This document shows, one piece after another, positions 7,807 to 16,209 of a stretch of 64,000 nucleotides of DNA; the first letter of the stretch is position 1; every line of letters begins with the position of its first letter. The position numbers were made by a program, and so were the translations under genes. The notes below the pieces were generated by a model that saw only the letters and a list, made by a program, of their open reading frames with translations, ran no database searches and had not been told where the DNA came from. The stretch comes from Bacillota bacterium (GTDB lineage Bacteria; Bacillota; Clostridia; UBA1381), in the NCBI GenBank assembly GCA_024685565.1, contig JAIKVQ010000182.1, forward strand, positions 101,266 to 165,265, written 5' to 3'.

Positions 7807-8496
7807 ATGGTTTTTTTAACGGGAGATATTCATGGTAACCCTTCAAGGGTAATTGAATTCTATAAAAAGTCGGGGTTTTCGGATTCCGATGTAATAATAA
7901 TTCTCGGTGATGTGGGAGCAAATTATTATACGGGTAGCAGGGACGCATTGGTAAAATCGATGCTGAATGGCATCGGCGTTGACATTCTGTGCATACACGG
8001 AAACCACGAGATGCGCCCTGCAAATATACCATCCTATCATTTGACCGAATGGAACGGCGGCAAAGTATGGATTGAGGACGAATACCCACACTTGCAATTT
8101 GCTAAAGACGGCGAGATTTATAGCATTGAAGGAAACCGTTATATTGCAATTGGCGGAGCGTACAGCGTAGACAAGTATTATCGCCTGGCTATGAATTACG
8201 GATGGTGGGAGGACGAACAGCCCTCGGATGAAATAAAACAATATGTAGAAAAGCAACTTGAAGAGAACGAAATCAACATTGTGCTTTCCCACACCTGTCC
8301 CCTGAAGTACGAGCCGACAGAGGTTTTTCTTTCGCAGGTCGACCAATCAAAGGTTGATAAAAGCACAGAAATATGGCTTGATAAAATTGAGGACAATTTA
8401 AAGTACATGGCGTGGTTTTGCGGTCATTGGCATACCGACAAGCGAATAGATAAAATGCATTTTCTCTTCGAGGGTTGGGATGTAGTCAAAAATTAA
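7807..8496 (+). CDS. Metallophosphoesterase (calcineurin-like)
   Basis: LTGDIHGNPSRV, ILGDVGANY, CIHGNHEMRP, FCGHWHTDKR; RBS gaaaggaag before ATG 7807, so the ORF-track start at 7645 is too long. Confidence 0.85.
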   Translation: MVFLTGDIHGNPSRVIEFYKKSGFSDSDVIIILGDVGANYYTGSRDALVKSMLNGIGVDILCIHGNHEMRPANIPSYHLTEWNGGKVWIEDEYPHLQFAKDGEIYSIEGNRYIAIGGAYSVDKYYRLAMNYGWWEDEQPSDEIKQYVEKQLEENEINIVLSHTCPLKYEPTEVFLSQVDQSKVDKSTEIWLDKIEDNLKYMAWFCGHWHTDKRIDKMHFLFEGWDVVKN

Positions 8497-8515
8497 AAAG
8501 AAGGAAGGTAAAAAT

Positions 8516-8929
8516 ATGAGCTTGAAACGCCTTATAGAAAACATGGAACGCATTAGTCGCAAAGACCTGTCGGAGCATTTGGATGATTATCTTGAACGGT
8601 GTGATAAAGAGGACATTGCTTTTGTTATTTCGGATGAAGGCAAAGACGACCTTATTCTGTGTCCTGCCCATTGGTTTGGGATTGTTGCGGACACGGATTT
8701 TGAAAACATTGTAGGATGCGCTTTGAGGTATTCCATTGGAAGAAATACATATATGCCTACGGTGGTAGCTAATTATGTAAAAAGGCATATAGACCTTTTC
8801 GGTAGGGTTTCGGTCGAGGTAATGATTCGGGACATCGACAGAGAATTGCAGTGCGACATTCCTCAAGCGGATGTTTGGGCATCATTAAAAAGTGATTTAG
8901 AGGCGCACCGTGAAACCATGCTTAACTGA
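8516..8929 (+). CDS. Unknown protein with Phd-like N-terminus and a second domain (CALRYSIGRNTYMPTVV)
   Basis: ISRKDLSEHLDDYLERCDKEDIAFVISDEGKDDLILCPAHWF resembles Phd/YefM antitoxins; RBS gaaggaagg. Confidence 0.55.
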   Translation: MSLKRLIENMERISRKDLSEHLDDYLERCDKEDIAFVISDEGKDDLILCPAHWFGIVADTDFENIVGCALRYSIGRNTYMPTVVANYVKRHIDLFGRVSVEVMIRDIDRELQCDIPQADVWASLKSDLEAHRETMLN

Positions 8930-8940
8930 AAGGACACGCT

Positions 8941-9129
8941 ATGGAAATGGTAACAATTTCGTTTGAGGTTGATTCTGAATTACTGAAAGAAGCTGAAAAA
9001 ATATTCAGCCTCTACGGACTTTCGGTCGAGGAAGCCTGTATACTATTTATAAAAGAAACGATTAAATGTGGCAAAATCCCATTTGATTATACAGCGGAGG
9101 TTTTGAAAGCCGCAAAGAAAGAAGGTTAA
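8941..9129 (+). CDS. RelB/DinJ-type antitoxin-like small protein
   Basis: VTISFEVDSELLKEAEKIFSLYGLSVEEACILFIKETIKCGKIPF. Confidence 0.7.
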   Translation: MEMVTISFEVDSELLKEAEKIFSLYGLSVEEACILFIKETIKCGKIPFDYTAEVLKAAKKEG

Positions 9130-9132
9130 TAG

Positions 9133-10383
9133 ATGGGCAAAATATTATACACTCCGCAAATAAACCATTACATTCATACTTTGGGTGACCGTCAAAATTA
9201 TTATTCTGATTCTTTATATCAGTATGATAAAAAGGCTTATAAAGACATTGATAAAATTTTTGAGCTTCTTGAAAAAATCTCACCCGTAACCGAAAACGGG
9301 TGTCGTGAATTATGGTTTCGAGCCGAGCGTGGAAGTATTGAGCAGTGGGAAAAATACGAAGATTTATATGAATTGGGAGAGGTTGAAAACCGTGAAGAAT
9401 ACGAGGATTTATGGTTATGCCACTGTCCGAAAGAAGTAGAGTGGTACAACTTTACGGCGGTGGAAGACAAGGAAATCCAATACAGGGCTGTTCTTTTAGG
9501 TAATAGACCCGTGATTGTAATAGACCCGAAACGGCAAAAAGGCTTTGAACTCGAAATAAGTGATTTGACAGGTTGGTTGGTAGAGCAAATTCAAGAGGCT
9601 ATCAAAAAACTGGAAGATGGAACGTACATGGATTATGTTCGGGACAACCTGCCACCTGAACACAAAACAGGGACTATCAAGCAAAAATACTTATGGGAAA
9701 TGTATCCGCACATAAAAGAAGAGCTATTTAAAGGCTTAACCGATAATGACCTTTCAGAGTTTGTGGCATTTGCAGAGGCGCAATGCCAAGATTGGGAAGA
9801 AAATACGACCCATCTTGATTCAATGACCGCAGGTGATTTTTTCCGTTTCTGTGCTATGGGTTATAAAGCGATGGGTTACACGGATTGCGACAAGACACCC
9901 AAAGAGCAATATAAGTCTCATGCGGATGGCAGGGACGATGGTCTTTTAGACCTTGACATCGATTCTGCCGATGCTTTTGAGGAGTGGCTAACAAGCACCC
10001 GAATGCGTATCGGTCATCCCTTTGAAGTTTGTCGTGGCGGTAATTCTACACATATATCTCTGTATCCGCACAAAGATGAAAATGGGTACTTCTTACGATT
10101 GGATGGGTCTTCGGAGGCACGGTCGAATGAAACGATGAAGTTTTATTTAGCACTTTGCCGTGCAGGAATTCCTGTATATCTTTCAGATGCGGACGTTTTG
10201 ATAGACAGAGTTAAAGGCGAAGAAAAAGTCGGGGTCGTTCCGCAAGGGATAATCCCGAAATATAGACACATGGATTTTCCAAAAGAAAAAGTAATATCCT
10301 TTATGAATCTTCCCTACGATGAAGAGGAAAAAGTGGCTAAAAAATGCGTATGGCAGGATATTACCGAGGTACACTTGTTGTAA
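9133..10383 (+). CDS. Conserved-looking unknown protein
   Basis: Long ORF starting 3 bp after the RelB/DinJ-like gene; no family recognised. Confidence 0.6.
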   Translation: MGKILYTPQINHYIHTLGDRQNYYSDSLYQYDKKAYKDIDKIFELLEKISPVTENGCRELWFRAERGSIEQWEKYEDLYELGEVENREEYEDLWLCHCPKEVEWYNFTAVEDKEIQYRAVLLGNRPVIVIDPKRQKGFELEISDLTGWLVEQIQEAIKKLEDGTYMDYVRDNLPPEHKTGTIKQKYLWEMYPHIKEELFKGLTDNDLSEFVAFAEAQCQDWEENTTHLDSMTAGDFFRFCAMGYKAMGYTDCDKTPKEQYKSHADGRDDGLLDLDIDSADAFEEWLTSTRMRIGHPFEVCRGGNSTHISLYPHKDENGYFLRLDGSSEARSNETMKFYLALCRAGIPVYLSDADVLIDRVKGEEKVGVVPQGIIPKYRHMDFPKEKVISFMNLPYDEEEKVAKKCVWQDITEVHLL

Positions 10384-10411
10384 GGAAAAACCTGTAATTG
10401 GAGGTGAGATA

Positions 10412-10972
10412 ATGGGCAGAGTGCTATTTACGGCTGACTTGCATTTCGGACACGAAAATGTTATACAATTTGATAACCGTCCGTTCTCTTCGGTCGAGGA
10501 AATGGACAAGGAATTGATACGCCGTTGGAATAATAAGGTTGAAAAGTGCGACCTTGTATATGTTCTTGGCGATATGATTTGGAAAACAAAAAACGATGAA
10601 GCCGAGGCGATAATTAAATCCCTGAACGGTCAAATTATTCTCATCCGAGGAAATCACGACCGCTTTTTAAGTAATGCAAAAGCAAAGAAGGCTCTCGCAG
10701 GGGTTAAGGACTTTGACGATATTACGGTAAAACTTGAAGATGGCACAAACCGCCGTTGCATTTTAAGTCACTATTTTATGCCGTTTTATAATTGCCACCA
10801 TTACCATGCCATTCATCTGCACGGGCATTCGCACGATACACATGAAGCATTGAAAGAGGTGGAAATTGCAAAACAGCTTAACGATGAAGGCTTTATCAAT
10901 CAAATCTATAATGTGGGGTGTATGCATTGGAATTATGCGCCTGTCACTCTTGATGAGCTATTGAAAACTTAA
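10412..10972 (+). CDS. Metallophosphoesterase
   Basis: LFTADLHFGHENVIQFDNRPF, VLGDMIWK, IRGNHDRF, HLHGHSH; RBS ggaggtgag before ATG 10412. Confidence 0.9.
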   Translation: MGRVLFTADLHFGHENVIQFDNRPFSSVEEMDKELIRRWNNKVEKCDLVYVLGDMIWKTKNDEAEAIIKSLNGQIILIRGNHDRFLSNAKAKKALAGVKDFDDITVKLEDGTNRRCILSHYFMPFYNCHHYHAIHLHGHSHDTHEALKEVEIAKQLNDEGFINQIYNVGCMHWNYAPVTLDELLKT

Positions 10973-10978
10973 TAGAAA

Positions 10979-11013
10979 TGAAAGCCTATAAAATTTTTTA
11001 TGGGCTTTTTTTG
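10979..11013 (+). terminator. Rho-independent terminator
   Basis: AAGCCTATAAAA-tttt-TTATGGGCTTTTTTT. Confidence 0.75.
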
Positions 11014-11085
11014 TTTAGACCGTCAGTTTTTACCGTTTCCCGTGGCTATATTATGAGAGGCAATTTTTAGAAAAGAGGTTTTAAC

Positions 11086-11487
11086 ATGACGGTCAATGAA
11101 TCCGAACTAATCACACGCCTTCAGAAAAAGGGATATGGTTATAAACGAATTTCAACAGAAACAGGAATTCCTCTAAATTCTGTAAAGTCGTTTTGCCGCC
11201 GTCACCCTTTGGATGAAGTGGAACAACTAAATATCGAAAAGAATGCTTGTCAGTTTTGCGGTAAACCTATCACCCAAATTGAGCATCAAAAAAGAAAAAA
11301 ATTCTGCTCCTATGAATGCAGGATTTCATGGTGGAATGCGCACAGGAGCGAAATGGCAAAAAGAATTGTGATTAAAAGAAAATGCCATTTTTGCGGAAAA
11401 GAATATGACAGCGTACCATCGAAGCGAAAAAAGTATTGTTCGAGAGATTGCTTCGTTTCCGCTATGAGGAAGGGGTGTAGTGAATGA
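11086..11487 (+). CDS. HTH plus two CxxC…CxxxC zinc-binding units; mobile-element regulator-like
   Basis: YGYKRISTETGIPLNSVKSFCRRH; CQFCGKPI…CSYEC; CHFCGKEY…CSRDC. Confidence 0.7.
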   Translation: MTVNESELITRLQKKGYGYKRISTETGIPLNSVKSFCRRHPLDEVEQLNIEKNACQFCGKPITQIEHQKRKKFCSYECRISWWNAHRSEMAKRIVIKRKCHFCGKEYDSVPSKRKKYCSRDCFVSAMRKGCSE

Positions 11488-11645
11488 ACGTGGATATCAG
11501 AGAGCAAATCCGTAAATACAGACAGGCGATGTCCCTTGCAAAAGCAATGCTTGAACGGGGCATAATCACCACCGAAGAGTACGGTAAAATTGATAAAATT
11601 ATGACCAATAAATACGGTGTAAATTCGTCTACTATATATCGCTGA
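11484..11645 (+). CDS. Small SHOCT-like protein (53 aa), not in the ORF track
   Basis: MNVDIREQIRKYRQAMSLAKAMLERGIITTEEYGKIDKIMTNKYGVNSSTIYR*, start overlaps the previous stop. Confidence 0.65.
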   Translation: MNVDIREQIRKYRQAMSLAKAMLERGIITTEEYGKIDKIMTNKYGVNSSTIYR

Positions 11646-11702
11646 ATTGCTTGATATAATGCGGCTTTAGAGGTAATATGTGACACGATGAAGGAGGTGA
11701 TT

Positions 11703-13001
11703 ATGTTGGAACGGGAAATCAAAAAAGTTAAGTTTACAGCACCGTTGCAGAAGCAAGGGACAAGAGTTGCGGCATACGCTCGTGTTTCAAGCGGCAAAGA
11801 GGAAATGCTCCACTCCCTGTCAGCACAGGTCAGCTATTACAGCAACCTTATTCAAAACCGTGTCGGTTGGATTTACGCAGGTGTTTATGCTGACGAAGCA
11901 ATAACAGGAACGAAGGACTCAAGAGAAAATTTCCAAAGGCTGATTGATGATTGCAGAGAAAGAAAAATTGACTTAATAATAACTAAATCCGTTTCACGAT
12001 TTGCAAGGAATACAGTTACGACCCTGAATGCAATTCGAGAATTGCGAGACCTCGGAATCGATGTTTATTTTGAACGAGAGAATATTCACACCTTAAGCGC
12101 AGAAGGCGAACTGCTTATCACGCTTATCGCCTCATACGCACAGGAAGAGAGCCGTTCTGCAAGCGAAAATCAAAAATGGCGAGTACGAAAAAATTTTCAA
12201 GACGGACTACCCTGGAATCAATACATTTATGGTTATCGTTTTGAAAAAGACCGCTTTGTAGTTATCCCCGATGAAGCAAAGGTGATAAGGCACATTTGTG
12301 ATTTGTATTTATCGGGAATGGGCGTTATAGCCATTGAGAAAAAGCTGAACGAAGAAGGATATAAAACTCGAAGCGGATGCGCATGGTCGCAAACCAGTGT
12401 CAGAGCCATTCTTGGAAATTATAACTACACAGGAAACCTGATACTTCAGAAGACTTATCGCAAAGACCACATCACAAAGAAAAAGCTCGTAAATAACGGC
12501 GAGCATCCGAAATACCATGTGGAGCATTCCCATGAAGCGATTATTCCTCTTGACCTTTATAACGAAATCCAAGAGGAGCATAGGCGGCGGTCTATAATTG
12601 CAAACAGGCAAACGTGCGCAAGAGTACATAAACCGTTTTCAGGAAAAGTTTTCTGCGGATTGTGTGGCAAGGGCTATAAGCGAAAGAAAAGAGCCACAGG
12701 TTTTACTTGGATTTGTAATACCTATAACACCTACGGAAAAGCACAATGTCCGTCAAAGCAGATTCCCGAAAATACGCTCGAATCGCTCATTGTCGATGTT
12801 ACCGACAACATTGAGGAGATTGAGCGCATCGAAATTCTGCCTGAAAACACCGTAAGGTTTATATTGAAAGACGGTCAAACCGTGGAGCGTACATGGAAAG
12901 ACCGTTCAAGAAGCGAGAGTTGGACGGCTGAAATGAAAGAAGCCGCAAGGCAAAAAACTACGGAAAGGAATCAAAAACAATGGAAAGAACTGTTACAGTA
13001 A
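11703..13001 (+). CDS. Large serine recombinase
   Basis: VAAYARVSSGKEEM, LIITKSVSRFARN, zinc ribbon CGLCGKGY; RBS aaggaggtgatt before ATG 11703. Confidence 0.93.
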   Translation: MLEREIKKVKFTAPLQKQGTRVAAYARVSSGKEEMLHSLSAQVSYYSNLIQNRVGWIYAGVYADEAITGTKDSRENFQRLIDDCRERKIDLIITKSVSRFARNTVTTLNAIRELRDLGIDVYFERENIHTLSAEGELLITLIASYAQEESRSASENQKWRVRKNFQDGLPWNQYIYGYRFEKDRFVVIPDEAKVIRHICDLYLSGMGVIAIEKKLNEEGYKTRSGCAWSQTSVRAILGNYNYTGNLILQKTYRKDHITKKKLVNNGEHPKYHVEHSHEAIIPLDLYNEIQEEHRRRSIIANRQTCARVHKPFSGKVFCGLCGKGYKRKKRATGFTWICNTYNTYGKAQCPSKQIPENTLESLIVDVTDNIEEIERIEILPENTVRFILKDGQTVERTWKDRSRSESWTAEMKEAARQKTTERNQKQWKELLQ

Positions 13002-14557
13002 TTCCTCAAACAATAAACCCCATGACAAGAATGTCGCTTACGAATCCAACAAAAAGAAAAACGGCAGGTTATGCGAGGGTTTCAACCGACAGCGAGGAAC
13101 AGCTTACAAGCTATGAGGCGCAGGTGGATTATTACACAAAATTCATAAAGAAAAACCCACAGTGGGAATTTGTAAAGGTATATACCGATGAAGGCTTAAC
13201 GGGTGTTATGCGAAAACACCGTGACGGCTTCAACGAAATGATAAAGGACGCTTTGGAAGGAAAAATCGACCTAATCATAACAAAATCGGTCAGCCGATTT
13301 GCAAGAAATACGGTCGACACGCTTGTGACCGTTAGAGAATTAAAGGACAACGGCGTAGAGGTATATTTTGAAAAAGAAAATATTTACACCCTCGACAGCA
13401 AGGGTGAGCTTTTTATAACGATAATGTCAAGCCTTGCACAGGAAGAGAGCAGGAGTATTTCCGAGAATGTAACATGGGGTCACAGAAAACGATTTGCAGA
13501 CGGAAAATTCAGCCTTGCATATAAGAATTTTCTCGGCTATGAAAAGGGCGAAGACAAACTGCCGAAGATAGTCAAAGAAGAAGCGGAGCTTGTGCGAAGA
13601 ATATACAGTATGTTTATTGACGGAAAAACCCCAGGGGCTATTGCAAGGCAGTTAACAACGGAGGGCATACCGACACCTGCAAATAAAGAAAAGTGGCGAG
13701 CAACGACAATTCAGAGCATTCTCACAAATGAAAAATACAAAGGCTCCGCACTTCTTCAAAAAGGGTTTACCGTCAGCTTCCTCACAAAAAAGAGAAAAGT
13801 CAACGAAGGCGAAGTGCCGCAATACTATATTGAGCATAGCCACGAAGCGATTATTTCACCTGACGAGTTTGATTTGGTACAACAGGAAATGGCAAGACGT
13901 GAGAAGATTGGTAATAAGTACAGTGGCAACAGCATTTTTTCCTGCCGTCTGATTTGCGGAGACTGCGGCAGTTTCCTCGGCTCTAAAGTATGGCAGTCAA
14001 ACACAAAATACAGAAGAACAATATGGCAATGCCGTGACAAATTCAAAAACGAGAAAAAATGTGAAACGCCGCACTTGACCGAGGACGAAATCAAGATGCG
14101 ATTTCTTTCGGCTTATTCACAGCTTTTGGAAAACCGTGACGAGCTTATAGAGGACTGCCGCCTGATGCAGGATGCCCTCACCGACACCACAGAGATTGAC
14201 GAGGAAATTGAAAGGCTCGACATGGAAATCGAAGTTGTAAATGGTCTTATCCGTCAGAGCATTACAGAAAACGCTACAACGGCGCAAAATCAAGATGACT
14301 ACAACAAAAGGTACAACGAGTACGCCGAGCGATACGAAAAGCTGAAAAACCGAAAGGATAAACTTGAGGAAGAAAGGAGAAAGCGTAACCTTGAGGCAAC
14401 CGCCATAGGCGGATTTATGTTTGAGGTCATGGAGCTACCAGAGCCTCCGTCAGCTTTCGACAACAAGTTATGGATTGCATCGATTGACTATGCCACCATT
14501 TATAAGGACGGACGGATGGTTTTCAAATTCATAAACGGTGCGGAAATTGAAGCGTAG
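12980..14557 (+). CDS. Large serine recombinase
   Basis: TAGYARVSTDSEEQ, LIITKSVSRFARN, CGDCGSFLG zinc ribbon, C-terminal coiled coil. Confidence 0.95.
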   Translation: MERTVTVIPQTINPMTRMSLTNPTKRKTAGYARVSTDSEEQLTSYEAQVDYYTKFIKKNPQWEFVKVYTDEGLTGVMRKHRDGFNEMIKDALEGKIDLIITKSVSRFARNTVDTLVTVRELKDNGVEVYFEKENIYTLDSKGELFITIMSSLAQEESRSISENVTWGHRKRFADGKFSLAYKNFLGYEKGEDKLPKIVKEEAELVRRIYSMFIDGKTPGAIARQLTTEGIPTPANKEKWRATTIQSILTNEKYKGSALLQKGFTVSFLTKKRKVNEGEVPQYYIEHSHEAIISPDEFDLVQQEMARREKIGNKYSGNSIFSCRLICGDCGSFLGSKVWQSNTKYRRTIWQCRDKFKNEKKCETPHLTEDEIKMRFLSAYSQLLENRDELIEDCRLMQDALTDTTEIDEEIERLDMEIEVVNGLIRQSITENATTAQNQDDYNKRYNEYAERYEKLKNRKDKLEEERRKRNLEATAIGGFMFEVMELPEPPSAFDNKLWIASIDYATIYKDGRMVFKFINGAEIEA

Positions 14558-14569
14558 GAGGTGTTTGAA

Positions 14570-15175
14570 ATGAGCGAAAAAATCTATCATATAGAGCTTG
14601 ATGACTGTGCGACCCCTGCTTTTGTTACTTTTGGGAAAGACTATTATGGCACAATGAATGACGTGGAAGAGTTTATAAGCAAATTTAAGTCAGGCGAAAG
14701 GCAGGAGTTAATTGAGGCGTTTAGAGAATATAAACAAGGCAATTCTGATGTGGAAATTCCTGTCGGGTTTTGGAAAAGCAAGATGCTCGAAGAAGTAAAG
14801 GTCTATGGCAAAAAACAGATTTCTTGCGGCGAGTACGAATGGGAACATATAAACATTTGGGGCTTCCCATATTACATGAAATGTGATGCCTTGCGGTCAT
14901 CGCATTATTGGATAAAAGACGGCGAAAAATTATGTAGAATTATAAAAGTGAAATTTACCAATCTCCAGTACAAAAACACCCTCGGTAAATATAAGGAGAT
15001 TGGAATGATATGGGGATTTCCGCACATTATTGAATTCGGGACATACAACACCCTCATGGTTGTAGAAAAACGATTTGAAACAGTGAATGAACTGAAACAG
15101 AATATGCACTCTTTTAATTCCGTGTCCGATATGGATTTTACTGCTTTCTGCAACGACATCTTTGCCGATGGTTAA
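14570..15175 (+). CDS. Unknown protein downstream of the recombinase pair
   Basis: Good RBS aggaggtgtttgaa before ATG 14570. Confidence 0.6.
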   Translation: MSEKIYHIELDDCATPAFVTFGKDYYGTMNDVEEFISKFKSGERQELIEAFREYKQGNSDVEIPVGFWKSKMLEEVKVYGKKQISCGEYEWEHINIWGFPYYMKCDALRSSHYWIKDGEKLCRIIKVKFTNLQYKNTLGKYKEIGMIWGFPHIIEFGTYNTLMVVEKRFETVNELKQNMHSFNSVSDMDFTAFCNDIFADG

Positions 15176-15202
15176 AATCAAGAATAACAAACGGTACAAA
15201 GA

Positions 15203-15250
15203 GCCGTGAAGCCGATTATGCAGTTTCACGGTTTTTTTCTCTTTTGGATT
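15203..15250 (+). terminator. Rho-independent terminator
   Basis: ccgtgaa … ttcacgg followed by ttttttt. Confidence 0.7.
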
Positions 15251-15319
15251 GAATTTTCGATGATTTTGAGGTATAATACAAAAAGTAATAAATTTTTTCT
15301 TTTCGGGGGTAAAAGTGAT

Positions 15320-15733
15320 ATGTGGATTGTATTTGCTGTCCTATCTGCTGTTTTTGCGGCTCTTACCTCAATATTGGCAAAAATCGGAATAGACGGAGTA
15401 AACTCAAATCTTGCAACGGCGATACGAACTGTCGTAGTAGTTATTATGGCTTGGGGTATGGTGTTTTTAACTCATGCACAAAGCGGTCTTACGGAAATAA
15501 GCAAAAAAAGCTGGCTGTTCCTGATATTGTCGGGACTTGCGACAGGCGCATCGTGGTTGTGTTATTACAAAGCACTACAAACGGGTGAAGTGTCAAAGGT
15601 AGTCCCCATCGACAAGTTGAGCGTTGTAATAACGCTTATACTGGCTTTTGTTTTCTTGCATGAAGAGTTTACGGCAAAATCACTGATAGGTTGTATTCTG
15701 ATTGCCGCAGGAACTCTGATAATGGTGTTGTAA
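15320..15733 (+). CDS. EamA/DMT-family transporter, half-size (~137 aa)
   Basis: Four or five hydrophobic segments; VVPIDKLSVVITLILAFVFLHEEFTAKSLIGCILIAAGTLIMVL. Confidence 0.85.
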   Translation: MWIVFAVLSAVFAALTSILAKIGIDGVNSNLATAIRTVVVVIMAWGMVFLTHAQSGLTEISKKSWLFLILSGLATGASWLCYYKALQTGEVSKVVPIDKLSVVITLILAFVFLHEEFTAKSLIGCILIAAGTLIMVL

Positions 15734-15750
15734 TTAGCACTCTTCTTACA

Positions 15751-15850
15751 GGGGGGTGCAGTTTTTGTCAGGGGGGGGGTGCAAATTCTCACAGGGGGGT
15801 GCACTTTTTCCGTGAGGGGGGGGTGCAAAATTCTCCAAGGGGGGTGCATT
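15751..15850 (+). repeat. Array of five G6-9TGCA repeats with alternating spacers
   Basis: GGGGGGTGCA at 15751, 15771 (G9), 15794, 15816 (G8), 15839; T-to-T spacing 23, 20, 24, 21. Confidence 0.85.
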
Positions 15851-15874
15851 TTATCAAAATTGACGTTACTTGCC

Positions 15875-15917
15875 AAAAATAGAGTTCTATTCCGTCAGGA
15901 AATAGAACTCTATTTTT
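15875..15917. terminator. Bidirectional terminator hairpin
   Basis: aaaaatagagttctatt-ccgtcagga-aatagaactctattttt. Confidence 0.8.
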
Positions 15918-15986
15918 AATTTTGTCAAGGGACTTGAACATTAAGAAGGCACACACCTACAAAACAGTCCTGTCATCCCGACCACG

Positions 15987-16018
15987 TCGGAACGGACTTT
16001 GCTCCGTTCCGATTTTTG
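15987..16018 (+). terminator. Terminator-like perfect hairpin
   Basis: TCGGAACGGA-ctttgc-TCCGTTCCGA-TTTTTGTTT. Confidence 0.6.
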
Positions 16019-16159
16019 TTTGCAGAAAAATCAGTCACACGCGCCGTCGTTCCTCCTTTTTCGCAAAAAGGCACGTTTGCGTCGGCTATTCGCTTGCAAG
16101 TGCGCTCATAACGCCTTTGGCTCACTACCACTTTTTTGCGATTGTTCCTGTTTTTTTGC

Positions 16160-16192
16160 ATAAAAAATTCCGTAACGCTTTGCATTACGGAA
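16160..16192 (-). terminator. Terminator of the GGGtGRT gene
   Basis: ttccgtaa … ttacggaa with A-run on the plus strand (T-run on minus). Confidence 0.75.
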
Positions 16193-16209
16193 TTTCATAG
16201 ATAAACAGT

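Larger units (their letters stand above)
1..15250. mobile_element. Right part of an integrated prophage- or ICE-like element; exact right boundary not determined
   Basis: Endolysin, three intact serine recombinases, ParB-like genes, XRE switch and small accessory genes, followed by core-genome genes. Confidence 0.8.

Noticed and set aside
15921-15945. tRNA fragment (GTTCAAGTCCC on the minus strand) as an attachment-site remnant
   Set aside because: Only an 11-bp T-arm-like match with no further tRNA complementarity; likely chance
15922-16200. 92-aa plus-strand ORF (MSRDLNIKKAH…)
   Set aside because: Crosses several hairpins including a terminator; low-complexity translation of non-coding sequence
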